In this document: positions 32,741 through 41,485 of the stretch, piece by piece
Numbering within the stretch: the first letter of the stretch is position 1
Layout of the letters: each line of letters opens with the position of its first letter
Source of the DNA: Sva-07 sp963698565
GTDB taxonomy: Bacteria > Actinomycetota > Acidimicrobiia > Acidimicrobiales > Ilumatobacteraceae
Assembly (NCBI GenBank): GCA_963698565.1
Contig: CAVORH010000031.1
Coordinates: forward strand, 62,001-126,000
Direction of reading: 5' to 3'
Length of the DNA stretch: 64,000 nucleotides
The notes under the pieces: generated by a model
What the model saw: the letters and a program-made list of their open reading frames with translations, nothing else
Told to the model about the DNA's origin: nothing
The model's database searches: none
Made by a program: the position numbers and the translations under genes

Positions 32741-33581
32741 GGTGAACCTCCCGTGCAGCGTCGCGATACGCAATGGCGCCACGTGACGTCGGATCGAACG
32801 TGGTGATCGGTTGTCCGAACGACGGGGCTTCGGACAACCGGACCGACCGGGGGATGACCGACTTGAGCACCTTGTCGCCGAAGTGTTCGCGGACTTCGCT
32901 GACCACCTGCCCGGACAGCTTCGTACGCGCGTCGTACATGACACACAGGATCGTACTGAGATCGAGTGCCGGGTTGAGATTGCGCTTGACGAGATCGACG
33001 TTGCGCAAGAGCTGTCCGAGACCCTCCAGCGCGTAGTACTCGCACTGGATCGGCACCAACACCTCGTTGGCGGCCGCCAGACCGTTGACCGTCAAGAGTC
33101 CGAGCGATGGGGGACAATCGATCAGCACGTAGTCGTAGTCGGAGATGACGGCGTCGATCGCCCGCTTCAGACGCTGTTCTCGACTGAACGCCGGAACCAG
33201 CTCGATTTCGGCGCCGGCCAGGTCGAGCGATGCCGGGGCGACGAAGAGATTCCTGACATCGGTCGGCTCGACCACGTTCTCCAGCGGTTCCTCGTGCATC
33301 AGGACGTGGTACATCGAGTGCTCCAGCCCGCGATTCTCGATACCGAGTCCGGTCGAGGCATTGCCCTGCGGGTCGAGGTCGATGATCAACGTCCGCAACC
33401 CCATGTCGGCCAGCGCGGCACCGAGATTCACGGTGGTCGTCGTCTTCCCGACGCCGCCCTTCTGGTTGGCGAGCGCCATCACCCGGGGGAGTGGGTGTCG
33501 GTCACGCTGCATCGAGACGCCAGCAGGCGGGGCCACGGCAGGTTCAGGGGAAACGGACGCCGAGGCGTCATGATCCGACAC
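32727..33581 (-). CDS. parA: Chromosome-partitioning ATPase ParA
   Basis: This 284-residue deviant-Walker ATPase moves ParB-parS complexes. The P-loop reads ANQKGGVGKTTTTVNLG; LIDLDPQGNASTGLG and YVLIDCPPSLGLLTVNGL follow. About 35 residues of low-complexity N-terminus precede the core, as in some actinobacterial ParAs. Start GTG 33581. It is followed by parB with overlap. Confidence 0.96.
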   Translation of the reverse strand: MSDHDASASVSPEPAVAPPAGVSMQRDRHPLPRVMALANQKGGVGKTTTTVNLGAALADMGLRTLIIDLDPQGNASTGLGIENRGLEHSMYHVLMHEEPLENVVEPTDVRNLFVAPASLDLAGAEIELVPAFSREQRLKRAIDAVISDYDYVLIDCPPSLGLLTVNGLAAANEVLVPIQCEYYALEGLGQLLRNVDLVKRNLNPALDLSTILCVMYDARTKLSGQVVSEVREHFGDKVLKSVIPRSVRLSEAPSFGQPITTFDPTSRGAIAYRDAAREVHHGSI

Positions 33582-33679
33582 GGAGACTCCAGTACAACGG
33601 GGGACAGGACGGAGGGTCCTGTCAGCGGGATGTCCACACTCTGCCGCACTCAGGGTCGGGATACAAGCATTTCGGTCGG

Positions 33680-33695
33680 TGTTCCACGTGAAACA
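33680..33695. promoter_or_regulatory. parS centromere site 1
   Basis: The 16-mer TGTTCCACGTGAAACA matches the bacterial parS consensus (TGTTTCACGTGAAACA) with one difference. It lies upstream of parA in the gap before rsmG and is the expected ParB nucleation site. Confidence 0.95.
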
Positions 33696-33725
33696 TGTCG
33701 CTACCGGTCGTCTCGGCCGGTGGAA

Positions 33726-33741
33726 TGTTCCACGTGAAACA
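33726..33741. promoter_or_regulatory. parS centromere site 2
   Basis: A second identical 16-mer, TGTTCCACGTGAAACA, 46 bp from the first and 15 bp after the rsmG stop. Two closely spaced parS sites next to parAB fit an origin-proximal centromere. Confidence 0.95.
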
Positions 33742-33755
33742 CTCCCGATGCCGGT

Positions 33756-34322
33756 TCAGCCGTCGGTCGGGATCGAGCGGCCCGCCAACTGGAGCATCAC
33801 GACCCGACGGGTGGCCGGTGTCGGAGGCAGTCGGAGCAGGCCGTTCGCCTCCAGCCAGGCCGGATCCCAGCGATCACCGACCGGTGGTTCGCTGATGACC
33901 ACACGCCCGCCGGTGACCACCAGTTCCGAACCGTACCGCAAGGTCATCTCCGGTGGTCCGAAACCACGGGCGACAGCGACATCGAAGTGATGTGGGTGCT
34001 CAGCGACGAAGCGAGCGGCATCGGCCGCCACGACCGTGACGCGCTCCTGCCAGCCGAGACGACGCACCACACGCTCGAGAAAGTCGGTCCGTTTGGTACG
34101 CCGATCCAACAACGTCAGGTGGAGCTGAGGGCGATCACGGGCGATGACCAACCCGGGCACACCACCGCCTGATCCCAGGTCGACGATCGTGTGCGCCGAG
34201 CTCGGAATCGCCGCGACGAAGCCTTGCGCATGCTCGATCACCTCGGCGATCGGTCGCGCGCCCAGAAAGCCGAGCCGCTGCGATTCCGTCAACACCGACG
34301 TCAGGTCGGCAGACGCCGTCAT
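33756..34322 (-). CDS. rsmG: 16S rRNA (guanine527-N7)-methyltransferase
   Basis: This is a 188-residue RsmG/GidB that makes m7G527. SAM motif TIVDLGSGGGVPGLVIARDRP, LLDRRTKRTDFLERVVRRLGW and VAVARGFGPPEMTLRYGSELV match the family. The N-terminal helical part is shorter than in E. coli RsmG. Loss-of-function in this gene gives low-level streptomycin resistance in other bacteria. Position between jag and parA is the common actinobacterial order. Confidence 0.93.
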   Translation of the reverse strand: MTASADLTSVLTESQRLGFLGARPIAEVIEHAQGFVAAIPSSAHTIVDLGSGGGVPGLVIARDRPQLHLTLLDRRTKRTDFLERVVRRLGWQERVTVVAADAARFVAEHPHHFDVAVARGFGPPEMTLRYGSELVVTGGRVVISEPPVGDRWDPAWLEANGLLRLPPTPATRRVVMLQLAGRSIPTDG

Positions 34323-34377
34323 CGGAGCGTCGGCATCGTCGCAGCGTCGGACACCGGGTGGGAGCCCGCCGGTCGGG

Positions 34378-35295
34378 TCAGGCCGGCTCGACGATGATGC
34401 GGCGGTCGGGATCGTCGCCGATCGAACGGCTGCTCACGCCGTCTTCGTCGTTGAGCACGTCGTGGACGACCTTGCGGTCGGCGGACGTCATCGGCTCGAG
34501 CGACCGGGCCGTACCCGACGTCCGCACCTGTTCAGCGACATCACGAGCAAACGCCGTCAGGGCGGCCTCACGACGTTCGCGGTAACCGGCAACGTCGATT
34601 CGCAAGCGGGTCTCGTGATCACCCAGGCGGCGCTGCGCGGCCACACGAGCCAGATCCTGGACGGCGTTGAGCGTACGGCCCCCGGGGCCGACGAGCAGGC
34701 CCAGCTCCGACCCGGTGACCGTGACATCGAGTTCGATGCCGTCGACACGGACATCGACGGTCCCCGTGGCACCGAAGGCGCTGGTCAAGCCCTCCATGAA
34801 GGTGACGGCTGCGGCGCCGACCTCTTCCGGGGTGACCGTGGATTCGGGGCGATCGTCATGGCTCATCGTGGGCTCCTGGGTCTTTTCCGTGCTCGTGTCG
34901 GTCTTCGGGGTCGTCGAGGCGCCTCGCTTGGTGCCCGTGCTGCTGGTCCGGGGTCCGTTGCCGGCCGTGTCGTCGGCGCTCTTCGAGGTGCTCCGGCTCG
35001 GCCGTGGAGCAGCCTCGGACGGCGACGCCGATGCGGACTCGGTGGATTCCTCGGACGCGGTGGTGCTCGAGCTGCTCCCGTTGCGCTTCGAACGGCGCCG
35101 CTCCTGCTTGGGTCGAACCTGGGCCGGGCGTACCCGCGCCCGCAGGCGCGCTTCGCCGCGCACTCGGCCGAACAGGCCTGGGCGCGGTTCTTCGATCACG
35201 TCGAATTCGGCCTCGTCAGCGGCAACGCCGAGTTGGTCGAGCGCGGCCTCGCGGGCCGCATCCAAGGTCTTTGCGGTGGTTTCTACCCACTCCAT
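34378..35295 (-). CDS. jag: Jag/KhpB family RNA-binding protein
   Basis: This 305-residue protein has an N-terminal Jag_N domain (MEWVETTAKTLDAAREAALDQLG... EEPRPGLFGRVRGEARLRARV), a roughly 90-residue Ser/Thr/Lys-rich linker, a KH domain (VDGIELDVTVTGSELGLLVGPGGRTLNAVQDL) and an R3H domain (AREQ-type REPMTSADRKVVHDVL...). The family acts in RNA binding with KhpA and in cell elongation and division. Between yidC and rsmG as usual. Confidence 0.93.
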   Translation of the reverse strand: MEWVETTAKTLDAAREAALDQLGVAADEAEFDVIEEPRPGLFGRVRGEARLRARVRPAQVRPKQERRRSKRNGSSSSTTASEESTESASASPSEAAPRPSRSTSKSADDTAGNGPRTSSTGTKRGASTTPKTDTSTEKTQEPTMSHDDRPESTVTPEEVGAAAVTFMEGLTSAFGATGTVDVRVDGIELDVTVTGSELGLLVGPGGRTLNAVQDLARVAAQRRLGDHETRLRIDVAGYRERREAALTAFARDVAEQVRTSGTARSLEPMTSADRKVVHDVLNDEDGVSSRSIGDDPDRRIIVEPA

Positions 35296-35349
35296 GACTC
35301 TTTCACTTTCTGCTTTCGAGCCCGACGAACCACGTCGGGGAGACGATCG

Positions 35350-36498
35350 TCACGTCGACTTCTTGCTCGACTTCGGACGTGACTGCTTGGCGGCCTTGGC
35401 GGCCTTCGCCTTGTCGGCCTGCGCCTGCTGGCGCGATGGCGTGGGCCGGCCCTTGGCACTGGCCGACGGCGTCGGGCGGTTCTTCGGTGGGGTCACCCGT
35501 TTGCTGGTGACGTCCTTGCTCTTCGCGTCGACCGGCTTGGAGTTCGACGGTTCGCTCTTGGGCGACTTGGTGGGCTTCTTGTCGGGCTTCGGACCCGCGA
35601 GATCCCGCTTGGCCTGCGCGAAGATCCCGCCGCCGCCGTCAGGATTCTTCTTGGCTTCCTCGCGAGCTGCTTCGCCTGCACGCTGCGCCTGACGCCCCAA
35701 TGCCTCGTCGTGCCCATAGAACGCCCGGGTGATGTACGCCTGCTGCGCGATGCGCAACAAGGTCTGGAAGATGTAGTAGACGACGAGCGCGGCGAGGAAG
35801 AAGATCTGGAAGATCGCGAAGAACACCGGCAGGTACTGCATCAGCTTCTGCTGACCCGCCGACATCGTCGGGCTGATCGACGCACGAGCTGCCACCATGC
35901 GCTGCTGCACGAAGTACAGGGCGCCGAGCACGACGACGAGCAGGATGTACGGCAGCGCCGTGAGGAAGCCGTTCGCCACCTCGATGGCGGCCGTCTTCGA
36001 CAAGTCGAGGCCGAGCGACATCATCTCGTGCTGGCCGTAGAGCGACTTGTAGAGCGCCGAGTCGATCGCCAGGTAGCGCGGGATGAACCCGGGGTCGGCG
36101 ACTTCGGCCGGCTGGTCGAATGCGCCCCACACGGCCTGGGCGACCGGGAGTGCTGCCCCACGCGGCTCGTAGACCAGGCCGCGCAGCACGCGGAACATGA
36201 TGTAGAACACCGGAGCCTGCGCCAGCAGTGGCAGACACGAGGCCATCGGGTTGACCTTGTGCTCCTGGTAGAGCTTCATCATCTCTTCGTTGAGCTTGGT
36301 GCGGTCGTTGCGGTACTCGTTCTGCAACTTGCGCATCTCGGGCGCCAGCCGTTGCATCTCGAGCATCCCCTTGGTGCTCTTGAGCGTCAACGGTGTCGTG
36401 ATCGCCATCACGACCGCAGCGATGAGCGCGATCGCGATCGTGTAGTTGTTGGTGAAGCCGTAGAACCACGACAACAGTGCGGCGGGAATCTCGAACAC
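35350..36498 (-). CDS. yidC: YidC/Oxa1 family membrane protein insertase
   Basis: This is a 382-residue YidC. The first segment (LLSWFYGFTNNYTIAIALIAAVVMAITTPL) is followed by EMQRLAPEMRKLQNEYRNDRTKLNEEMMKLYQEHKVNP, the conserved cytoplasmic hairpin, and CLPLLAQAPVFYIMFRVLRGLVY. Three further segments include PVFFAIFQIFFLAALVVYY. The C-terminal about 110 residues are very Lys/Pro/Ala-rich, consistent with ribosome contact. Start GTG 36498, right after yidD. Confidence 0.96.
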   Translation of the reverse strand: MFEIPAALLSWFYGFTNNYTIAIALIAAVVMAITTPLTLKSTKGMLEMQRLAPEMRKLQNEYRNDRTKLNEEMMKLYQEHKVNPMASCLPLLAQAPVFYIMFRVLRGLVYEPRGAALPVAQAVWGAFDQPAEVADPGFIPRYLAIDSALYKSLYGQHEMMSLGLDLSKTAAIEVANGFLTALPYILLVVVLGALYFVQQRMVAARASISPTMSAGQQKLMQYLPVFFAIFQIFFLAALVVYYIFQTLLRIAQQAYITRAFYGHDEALGRQAQRAGEAAREEAKKNPDGGGGIFAQAKRDLAGPKPDKKPTKSPKSEPSNSKPVDAKSKDVTSKRVTPPKNRPTPSASAKGRPTPSRQQAQADKAKAAKAAKQSRPKSSKKST

Positions 36499-36501
36499 GG
36501 C

Positions 36502-36777
36502 TCAGTGCTCCTTCGCGTGATGGAGATGGTGGGGTGCGGGCGGCTCGGGCACCGGATCGAATCCCGATGGCCCCAGCGGCCGGCATCGCAGGAGTCGACG
36601 AACCGTCAACCAGAGACCCCGGCGGGTCCCGTGCACCTCGAATGCCTCGTGTGCATAGCTCGAACAGGTGGGGTAGAAGCGACACGGCGAGGGCCGTCCG
36701 GCGAACGCCCGCTGATAGGTCTCGATCCAGCGGATGGCTCGTCGCTGGAACCAGGTGCTGGTCTCGGCGCCGGTCAT
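36502..36777 (-). CDS. yidD: Membrane protein insertion efficiency factor YidD
   Basis: This 91-residue protein carries the YidD signature: RWIETYQRAFAGRPSPCRFYPTCSSYAHEAFEVHG and then RRLLRCRPLGPSGFDPVP, with the conserved cysteines. ATG 36777 overlaps the rnpA stop as ATGA. A longer start at ATG 36789 is possible. Confidence 0.95.
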   Translation of the reverse strand: MTGAETSTWFQRRAIRWIETYQRAFAGRPSPCRFYPTCSSYAHEAFEVHGTRRGLWLTVRRLLRCRPLGPSGFDPVPEPPAPHHLHHAKEH

Positions 36778-37127
36778 GGGGTCGAACATGGGGTCGGCGG
36801 CTCGTCGAGGCGAGATCTCAGGGACGCCAACAGCCGCTCCACCGTGTGGTCGAGTTCTGCGAACGTGCGTTCGCAAGCGCGAGCATGGGCGCCGAACAGG
36901 TACAAGCCCGGGGGAAGCTCCTGTTGACGCAGGATCTCGCGGAGTCGACGTCGGAGCCGGTTTCGTTGCACGGCGGAACCGGTGGCGCGACCGATGGCGA
37001 ATGCCACGCGTGGCGGAACCAGTCGAGAATCGTTGACGAACGTGCACCAGAGCGGATCGATCCGCACACGAGTGCCTTCTCGCCGAAGGCGGAGGAAGGC
37101 GTCGCGCTCGCGGATCCGGTCGATCAA
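36774..37127 (-). CDS. rnpA: Ribonuclease P protein component
   Basis: This 117-residue basic protein binds the RNase P RNA to mature tRNA 5' ends. GRATGSAVQRNRLRRRLREILR is the RNR signature of RnpA; RVRIDPLWCTFVNDSRLVPPRVAFAIG precedes it. The start is TTG 37127, overlapping the rpmH stop as TTGA, so rpmH, rnpA and yidD are tightly coupled. Confidence 0.94.
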   Translation of the reverse strand: MIDRIRERDAFLRLRREGTRVRIDPLWCTFVNDSRLVPPRVAFAIGRATGSAVQRNRLRRRLREILRQQELPPGLYLFGAHARACERTFAELDHTVERLLASLRSRLDEPPTPCSTP

Positions 37128-37258
37128 GCCGACAGACGGGCCCGGCCCTTGGCGCGACGTGACTTGAGCACGGCACGCCCGGCGCGGGTGCTCATGCGCG
37201 CACGGAACCCGTGCTTTCGGGCTCGGCGGCGGTTGTTGGGCTGAAAGGTACGCTTCAC
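37124..37258 (-). CDS. rpmH: 50S ribosomal protein L34
   Basis: This is the 44-residue L34: KRTFQPNNRRRARKHGFRAR is the universal start and SRRAKGRARLSA the end. It begins with GTG 37258. It is the first gene of the leftward rpmH-rnpA-yidD-yidC-jag-rsmG-parAB cluster, with a good promoter 85 bp upstream. Confidence 0.97.
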   Translation of the reverse strand: MKRTFQPNNRRRARKHGFRARMSTRAGRAVLKSRRAKGRARLSA

Positions 37259-37342
37259 GGCGGTCTCCGGACAAGTTCGAGGCAGCGCTCACGGACCGTG
37301 TCGTGCGCCCTCGTCGGAACACTCACACGGACTGACCCGACA

Positions 37343-37372
37343 AGGCTACGGCGACGAATGCACATGCGCCAA
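37343..37372 (-). promoter_or_regulatory. Putative rpmH promoter
   Basis: On the minus strand TTGGCG (-35) and TAGCCT (-10) are 18 bases apart, giving an estimated leader of about 80 bases before the rpmH GTG. Confidence 0.6.
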
Positions 37373-37401
37373 CCACCTCGGTCAAACCACAGGCATGTAA
37401 G

Positions 37402-37569
37402 TTGTCCACAGGCCGGGATTTCCGACATCGCCCCAGTACAGCGATGGTGTGGACATCGACGACGCCAGATGCTCATGCAGGTTTTCCTCTTCCTGGGGAC
37501 GTGCTAGGTTTCCCCCTCCGCCCACTCGATCCGATTCGTCCACATCGTGTGGACAACCATGTGGACCAT
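37402..37569. promoter_or_regulatory. DnaA-box cluster and promoter region between rpmH and dnaA
   Basis: The rpmH-dnaA gap contains a perfect TTGTCCACA (37402-37410), its reverse TGTGGACAA (37548-37556), and near matches at 37448, 37536 and 37560. A TAGGTT -10 box (37505-37510) with a weak TTTTCC 17 bases upstream could drive dnaA. This fits DnaA autoregulation or part of a split origin. Confidence 0.65.
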
Positions 37570-37598
37570 GTGTTGGCGTTGATCGGGAGATGTCGAGG

Positions 37599-38999
37599 GT
37601 GAGCGAGAGCACAGACGTTTGGACGCAGGTGACGCTCTCTCTGCGTTCGCAACTCGCCGAGTCCGTCTGGTTCTCCACGTTTCAGGACGTCACGCCGCTC
37701 GACTCGGATTCCGACACGCTTCGGCTGCTCGCGCCCAGTGCCTACGTGCGCGATCGGATCCTCACCCGCTACCTCCCCCTGGTCACCGAGGCCTTGCAGG
37801 ATGCGAACGAGGGCCACCGCGTGGTCGAGATCGACATCGAGACCACCGGTGCGCCACCGGCCGACGTCGAACCCGTCGAACACCGCGACCATCGCGAGCA
37901 GCACGACGCGACCGCCCAGGCCGAACGTGAGCGGTTCGCTCATGACCAGGCCGACCAGCAGTCACTGCTGCTCGACGAAGCCGGCCTCAACCCTCGCTAC
38001 ACCTTCGAGACGTTCGTCAAGGGCGCGTCGAACCAGTTCGCGCTGGCTGCCGCACTCCGTGTGGCCGAGACTCCCGCCCGCAGCTACAACCCGTTGTTCA
38101 TCTACGGGTCCGCCGGCCTGGGCAAGACCCACCTCCTGCACGCGATCGGTCACTACGTCCACTCGAACTACCAGCACCACGAGGTGCGGTACGTCTCCAC
38201 CGAGACGTTCATGAACGAGTACGTCGACGCGATCCGTCAGAACACGACGAACTCACTGCGCCGGCGATACCGCGACATCGACGTGCTCCTGATCGACGAC
38301 ATCCAGTTCATCGCCGGCAAGGAAGGCCTCCAGGAGGAGTTCTTCCACACGTTCAACTCACTGCACGGTGCCAACAAACAGGTCGTGATCTCGTCCGATC
38401 GGATGCCCGATGCGATCCCCACGCTGGAGGAACGCCTTCGAGGGCGTTTCAAGTGGGGCCTGATCACCGACATCCAGCCGCCCGATCTCGAGACACGTCT
38501 CGCGATCCTGCGCAACAAATCCGAGCGCGACCGGGTGCTCGTTCCCGACGAGACGCTCGAGTTCATCGCCACCAACATCGCCACCAACATCCGCGAGCTC
38601 GAGGGCGCGCTGATCCGCGTGACCGCGTACGCCAGCCTCAACCAGGTCCCGATCACGACCGATCTCGCCCAGACCCAGTTGGCCGATCTCCTCAACGACA
38701 GCAAGCCCAAGGCGCGCACCGACGAGGAACTGCTCGCCGACATCGCCGAGATCCTCAAGTTCCCGGTCGAAGACCTCAAGGGACGCAGCCGGCAACGCCC
38801 GCTCGTCACCGCACGGCAGATCGCCATGTACGTGTTCCGCGAGTTGACCGATCTGAGCTATCCGGCGATCGCTCGGCTGTTCGGCGGCCGCGACCACACC
38901 ACGGTGATCCACGCGAACGAGAAGATCCAACGGTTGATGAGCGAGCGCAAACAGATCTACGACCAGGTCACCGATCTGCTGCAGCAGCTGAAGGCATGA
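37599..38999 (+). CDS. dnaA: Chromosomal replication initiator protein DnaA
   Basis: This is a 466-residue DnaA. Domain I covers VWTQVTLSLRSQLAESVWFSTFQDV; an acidic/His-rich domain II follows. AAA+ domain III has Walker A YGSAGLGKTHLLHAIGH and Walker B DVLLIDDIQFIAGKE. Domain IV ends with FGGRDHTTVIHANEKI, the DnaA-box reader. I chose GTG 37599 because GGGAG is 9 bases before it; ATG 37590 would abut that site. A further in-frame upstream extension has no supporting start. Confidence 0.97.
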   Translation: MSESTDVWTQVTLSLRSQLAESVWFSTFQDVTPLDSDSDTLRLLAPSAYVRDRILTRYLPLVTEALQDANEGHRVVEIDIETTGAPPADVEPVEHRDHREQHDATAQAERERFAHDQADQQSLLLDEAGLNPRYTFETFVKGASNQFALAAALRVAETPARSYNPLFIYGSAGLGKTHLLHAIGHYVHSNYQHHEVRYVSTETFMNEYVDAIRQNTTNSLRRRYRDIDVLLIDDIQFIAGKEGLQEEFFHTFNSLHGANKQVVISSDRMPDAIPTLEERLRGRFKWGLITDIQPPDLETRLAILRNKSERDRVLVPDETLEFIATNIATNIRELEGALIRVTAYASLNQVPITTDLAQTQLADLLNDSKPKARTDEELLADIAEILKFPVEDLKGRSRQRPLVTARQIAMYVFRELTDLSYPAIARLFGGRDHTTVIHANEKIQRLMSERKQIYDQVTDLLQQLKA

Positions 39000-39258
39000 G
39001 CGTCCTCCGACGGACACCACCCTGCCTGGGGACACAGCACCGGACGCGACGAGGACAACACGGCCTCCAACGGTGGACAACCCCGGGCTGTCCACCGGAC
39101 GACACGGCTGTAACTCCCGGCATGGGGATCCACCCCCCATCCCGTGTGGACACCCATCGTCGTCGTACGCTGCAACAACGCGTGGTTGTCCCCAATCCAC
39201 AGCACCTACTACTGACATTGAACATTGAGACATCCCTGCATGAGGAGAAGTGCCCACT
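39000..39258. other. Candidate oriC (dnaA-dnaN intergenic region)
   Basis: This 259-bp gap has several DnaA-box-like sites: GTGGACAA (39073), TGTCCACC (39089), TGTGGACA (near 39145), TTGTCCCCA (39186) and AATCCACA (39194). Two of them form a perfect inverted repeat, CGGTGGACA/TGTCCACCG (39071-39097). A relatively AT-rich stretch at about 39205-39240 could be the unwinding element. The dnaA-dnaN gap is the classical actinobacterial oriC location. Confidence 0.75.
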
Positions 39259-40353
39259 GTGAAGTTTCGTTGCGAACGTGATGTTCTGGCCGAGGCCCTC
39301 GGAGCAGCAGGACGGGCGGCCACGAACCGAACCGGCACCCTGCCGGTGCTCGCCGGGGTGCGCATGGAGGTCGACGGCGACCGCTTGACCGTCACCGGCA
39401 CCGACCTCGAACTCACCATTCGGCTCACCGTCGAGGTCGGCGGCGAGCGCGATGGAGCGGCCGTGGTGCCGGCTCGACTCGTCGGCGACATCGTCAAGGC
39501 GCTGCCGGCCGGTGCGGTGTCGGTCGAGTTGAGCGACGACGAGATGTCGATCAGCGCCGGTCGTTCGCAGTTCTCGGTGCGTCCGTTGTCACTCGAGGAC
39601 TACCCGTCGCAGAGCGAGCCCGCCGGGGAAGGCGTCACCCTGTCGGCCGCCGTGGTGACCGACGCGCTGCGCCAGGTGGTGCGTGCGGCATCGACCGACG
39701 ACGCGCGGGCCGTGCTCACCGGGGTGTTGCTCGCAGCCGAGGACGACGGCCTCCGGATGGTGGCGACCGACTCGTACCGACTCGCCGTGCGCGATCTTCC
39801 GGAGAACTCGGTGCTCGCGTCGGGTCAGAAGGTCCTCATCCCGGGTCGTGCACTCAGCGAGTTGCAGCGCGTGATGGGCGATGTCGATGACCTCGTGGTC
39901 CGTCTCGGTGATCGTGAAGCAACCTTCGAAGCGGGTGGCACCCGGTTGAGCACTCGGCTGATCGAGGGGGAGTTCCCGAACTACCGCAACCTCCTGCCGT
40001 CGAGCTATCCCAACCTGCTCACCGTCGGCAAGGCGGCGATGCTCGAGGCGATTCGTCGTGTGAAGATCCTGGCGCAGGACTCCACACCGGTGCGTCTGAC
40101 GCTCGGTGGTGACACCGTGCAGTTGACGGCGATCACCCAGGACGTCGGCAACGCGGTCGAGGAGATCGACGCCAGCTACGACGGCACCGAGATGACCGTT
40201 GCGTTCAACCCCGACTACCTGTCGGCGGGCATCGATGCGATCGACAGCGACGACGTCACGCTGGCCACGATGGATCCGATGAAGCCGGCGGTCCTCCGCG
40301 GCGTCGGCCGTGACGACTATCTCTACCTGTTGATGCCCGTCCGCGTGCCGTAA
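39259..40353 (+). CDS. dnaN: DNA polymerase III beta sliding clamp
   Basis: This is a 364-residue clamp with three similar domains. The N-terminus KFRCERDVLAEALGAAGRAATNRTGTLPVLAGVRMEV is typical, and it ends FNPDYLSAGIDAIDSDDVTLATMDPMKPAVLRGVGRDDYLYLLMPVRVP (shown here only as landmarks: LYLLMPVR at the end). I chose GTG 39259 (AGGAGAAG is about 10 bases upstream) over GTG 39250, since homologues start MKIRVERD. Confidence 0.97.
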   Translation: MKFRCERDVLAEALGAAGRAATNRTGTLPVLAGVRMEVDGDRLTVTGTDLELTIRLTVEVGGERDGAAVVPARLVGDIVKALPAGAVSVELSDDEMSISAGRSQFSVRPLSLEDYPSQSEPAGEGVTLSAAVVTDALRQVVRAASTDDARAVLTGVLLAAEDDGLRMVATDSYRLAVRDLPENSVLASGQKVLIPGRALSELQRVMGDVDDLVVRLGDREATFEAGGTRLSTRLIEGEFPNYRNLLPSSYPNLLTVGKAAMLEAIRRVKILAQDSTPVRLTLGGDTVQLTAITQDVGNAVEEIDASYDGTEMTVAFNPDYLSAGIDAIDSDDVTLATMDPMKPAVLRGVGRDDYLYLLMPVRVP

Positions 40354-40358
40354 GGGTC

Positions 40359-41438
40359 GTGATCGTCGAGCACCTGGAGCTGGTCGACTTCCGGAACTAC
40401 GTCACCGCGACGTTCGATCTCCACTCGGGGACCACGCTCGTCATCGGCGACAACGGCCAGGGCAAGACGAACCTCGCGGAGGCACTCGCGTTCCTGGCGA
40501 CGCTCACGAGCTTCCGTTCGGCACCGGGTGATGCGCTGGTGCGCGCGGGCGTCGGCACCGCGATCATCCGAGCGACGGTGCGTCACGACGACGATCGCTC
40601 GACGCTGATCGAGATCGAGCTGGCGGCGGCCGGCCGCAACCGGGTGCAGGTCAACCGCCAGAAGCTCGGCCGTGTACGCGATCTGCTCGGTGCGGTGCGG
40701 GTCACGGTGTTCTCGCCGGACGACCTCTCGCTGGTGAAGGGGAGTCCTGGCGATCGCCGCCGGTTCATGGACGACACGCTCGTGGCACTGGCCACCAAGT
40801 ACGACTCGATCCGACTCGAGATCGATCGGATCGTCCGGCAACGCAACACCTTGTTGAAACAGTCGGGTGGGCGGCTCACCGACGACATCGCCGTCACACT
40901 CGACGTGTGGGATGCGAAGTTCGCGGAGATCGCCGATCAGTTCGGCTACGCCCGCGCCACGCTGGTTGCCCGCCTCACCCCGATGGTGCAGGAGGCGTAC
41001 GAACAGTTGGCCGGCGTGGCGACGCCACTCGATCTCCGCTACGAGCCGGCGTGGCGGACGACCGGCCTGGCCGCCGCGTTGGGCGAGGCCCGGGCGCTCG
41101 ACGTACGACGTGGCGTGAGTACGGTCGGCCCACATCGGGACGAGCTCGTGATGAGCATCAATGGACTCCCCAGTCGGACACACGCGTCGCAGGGCGAACA
41201 ACGCACCCTCGCGCTGGCCCTGCGCCTCGCCGGCCATCGTCTGGTCACCGAACGCACCGGGTCGGCCCCGGTGCTGGTGCTCGACGACGTGCTGTCCGAG
41301 CTCGACGACCACCGCGCGATCGCGCTCCTCGAACATCTCCCGGCCGGTCAGGTCGTGATCACGACGGCGAGCGAACTCCCCCCGGGGGCACACACCGATC
41401 ACCTCGTGCGGATCGCGCACGGTCAGATCGTCGGCTGA
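40359..41438 (+). CDS. recF: DNA replication/repair protein RecF
   Basis: This is a 359-residue SMC-like ATPase that helps load RecA at gaps. The N-terminus VEHLELVDFRNYVTATFDL contains the RecF YxN motif and Walker A IGDNGQGKTNLAEAL. The signature THASQGEQRTLALALRLAG and Walker B APVLVLDDVLSELD are near the C-terminus. It starts GTG 40359, 5 bp after dnaN. Confidence 0.96.
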   Translation: MIVEHLELVDFRNYVTATFDLHSGTTLVIGDNGQGKTNLAEALAFLATLTSFRSAPGDALVRAGVGTAIIRATVRHDDDRSTLIEIELAAAGRNRVQVNRQKLGRVRDLLGAVRVTVFSPDDLSLVKGSPGDRRRFMDDTLVALATKYDSIRLEIDRIVRQRNTLLKQSGGRLTDDIAVTLDVWDAKFAEIADQFGYARATLVARLTPMVQEAYEQLAGVATPLDLRYEPAWRTTGLAAALGEARALDVRRGVSTVGPHRDELVMSINGLPSRTHASQGEQRTLALALRLAGHRLVTERTGSAPVLVLDDVLSELDDHRAIALLEHLPAGQVVITTASELPPGAHTDHLVRIAHGQIVG

Positions 41439-41485
41439 ACGTGTCGTCGACTGCAGCCCGTCAGGGCCGCGGTACGTTGGGTCCC

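Noticed and set aside
37449..37598. N-terminal extension of dnaA upstream of 37590
   Set aside because: The extension reads across DnaA-box and promoter DNA and lacks homology to DnaA domain I.
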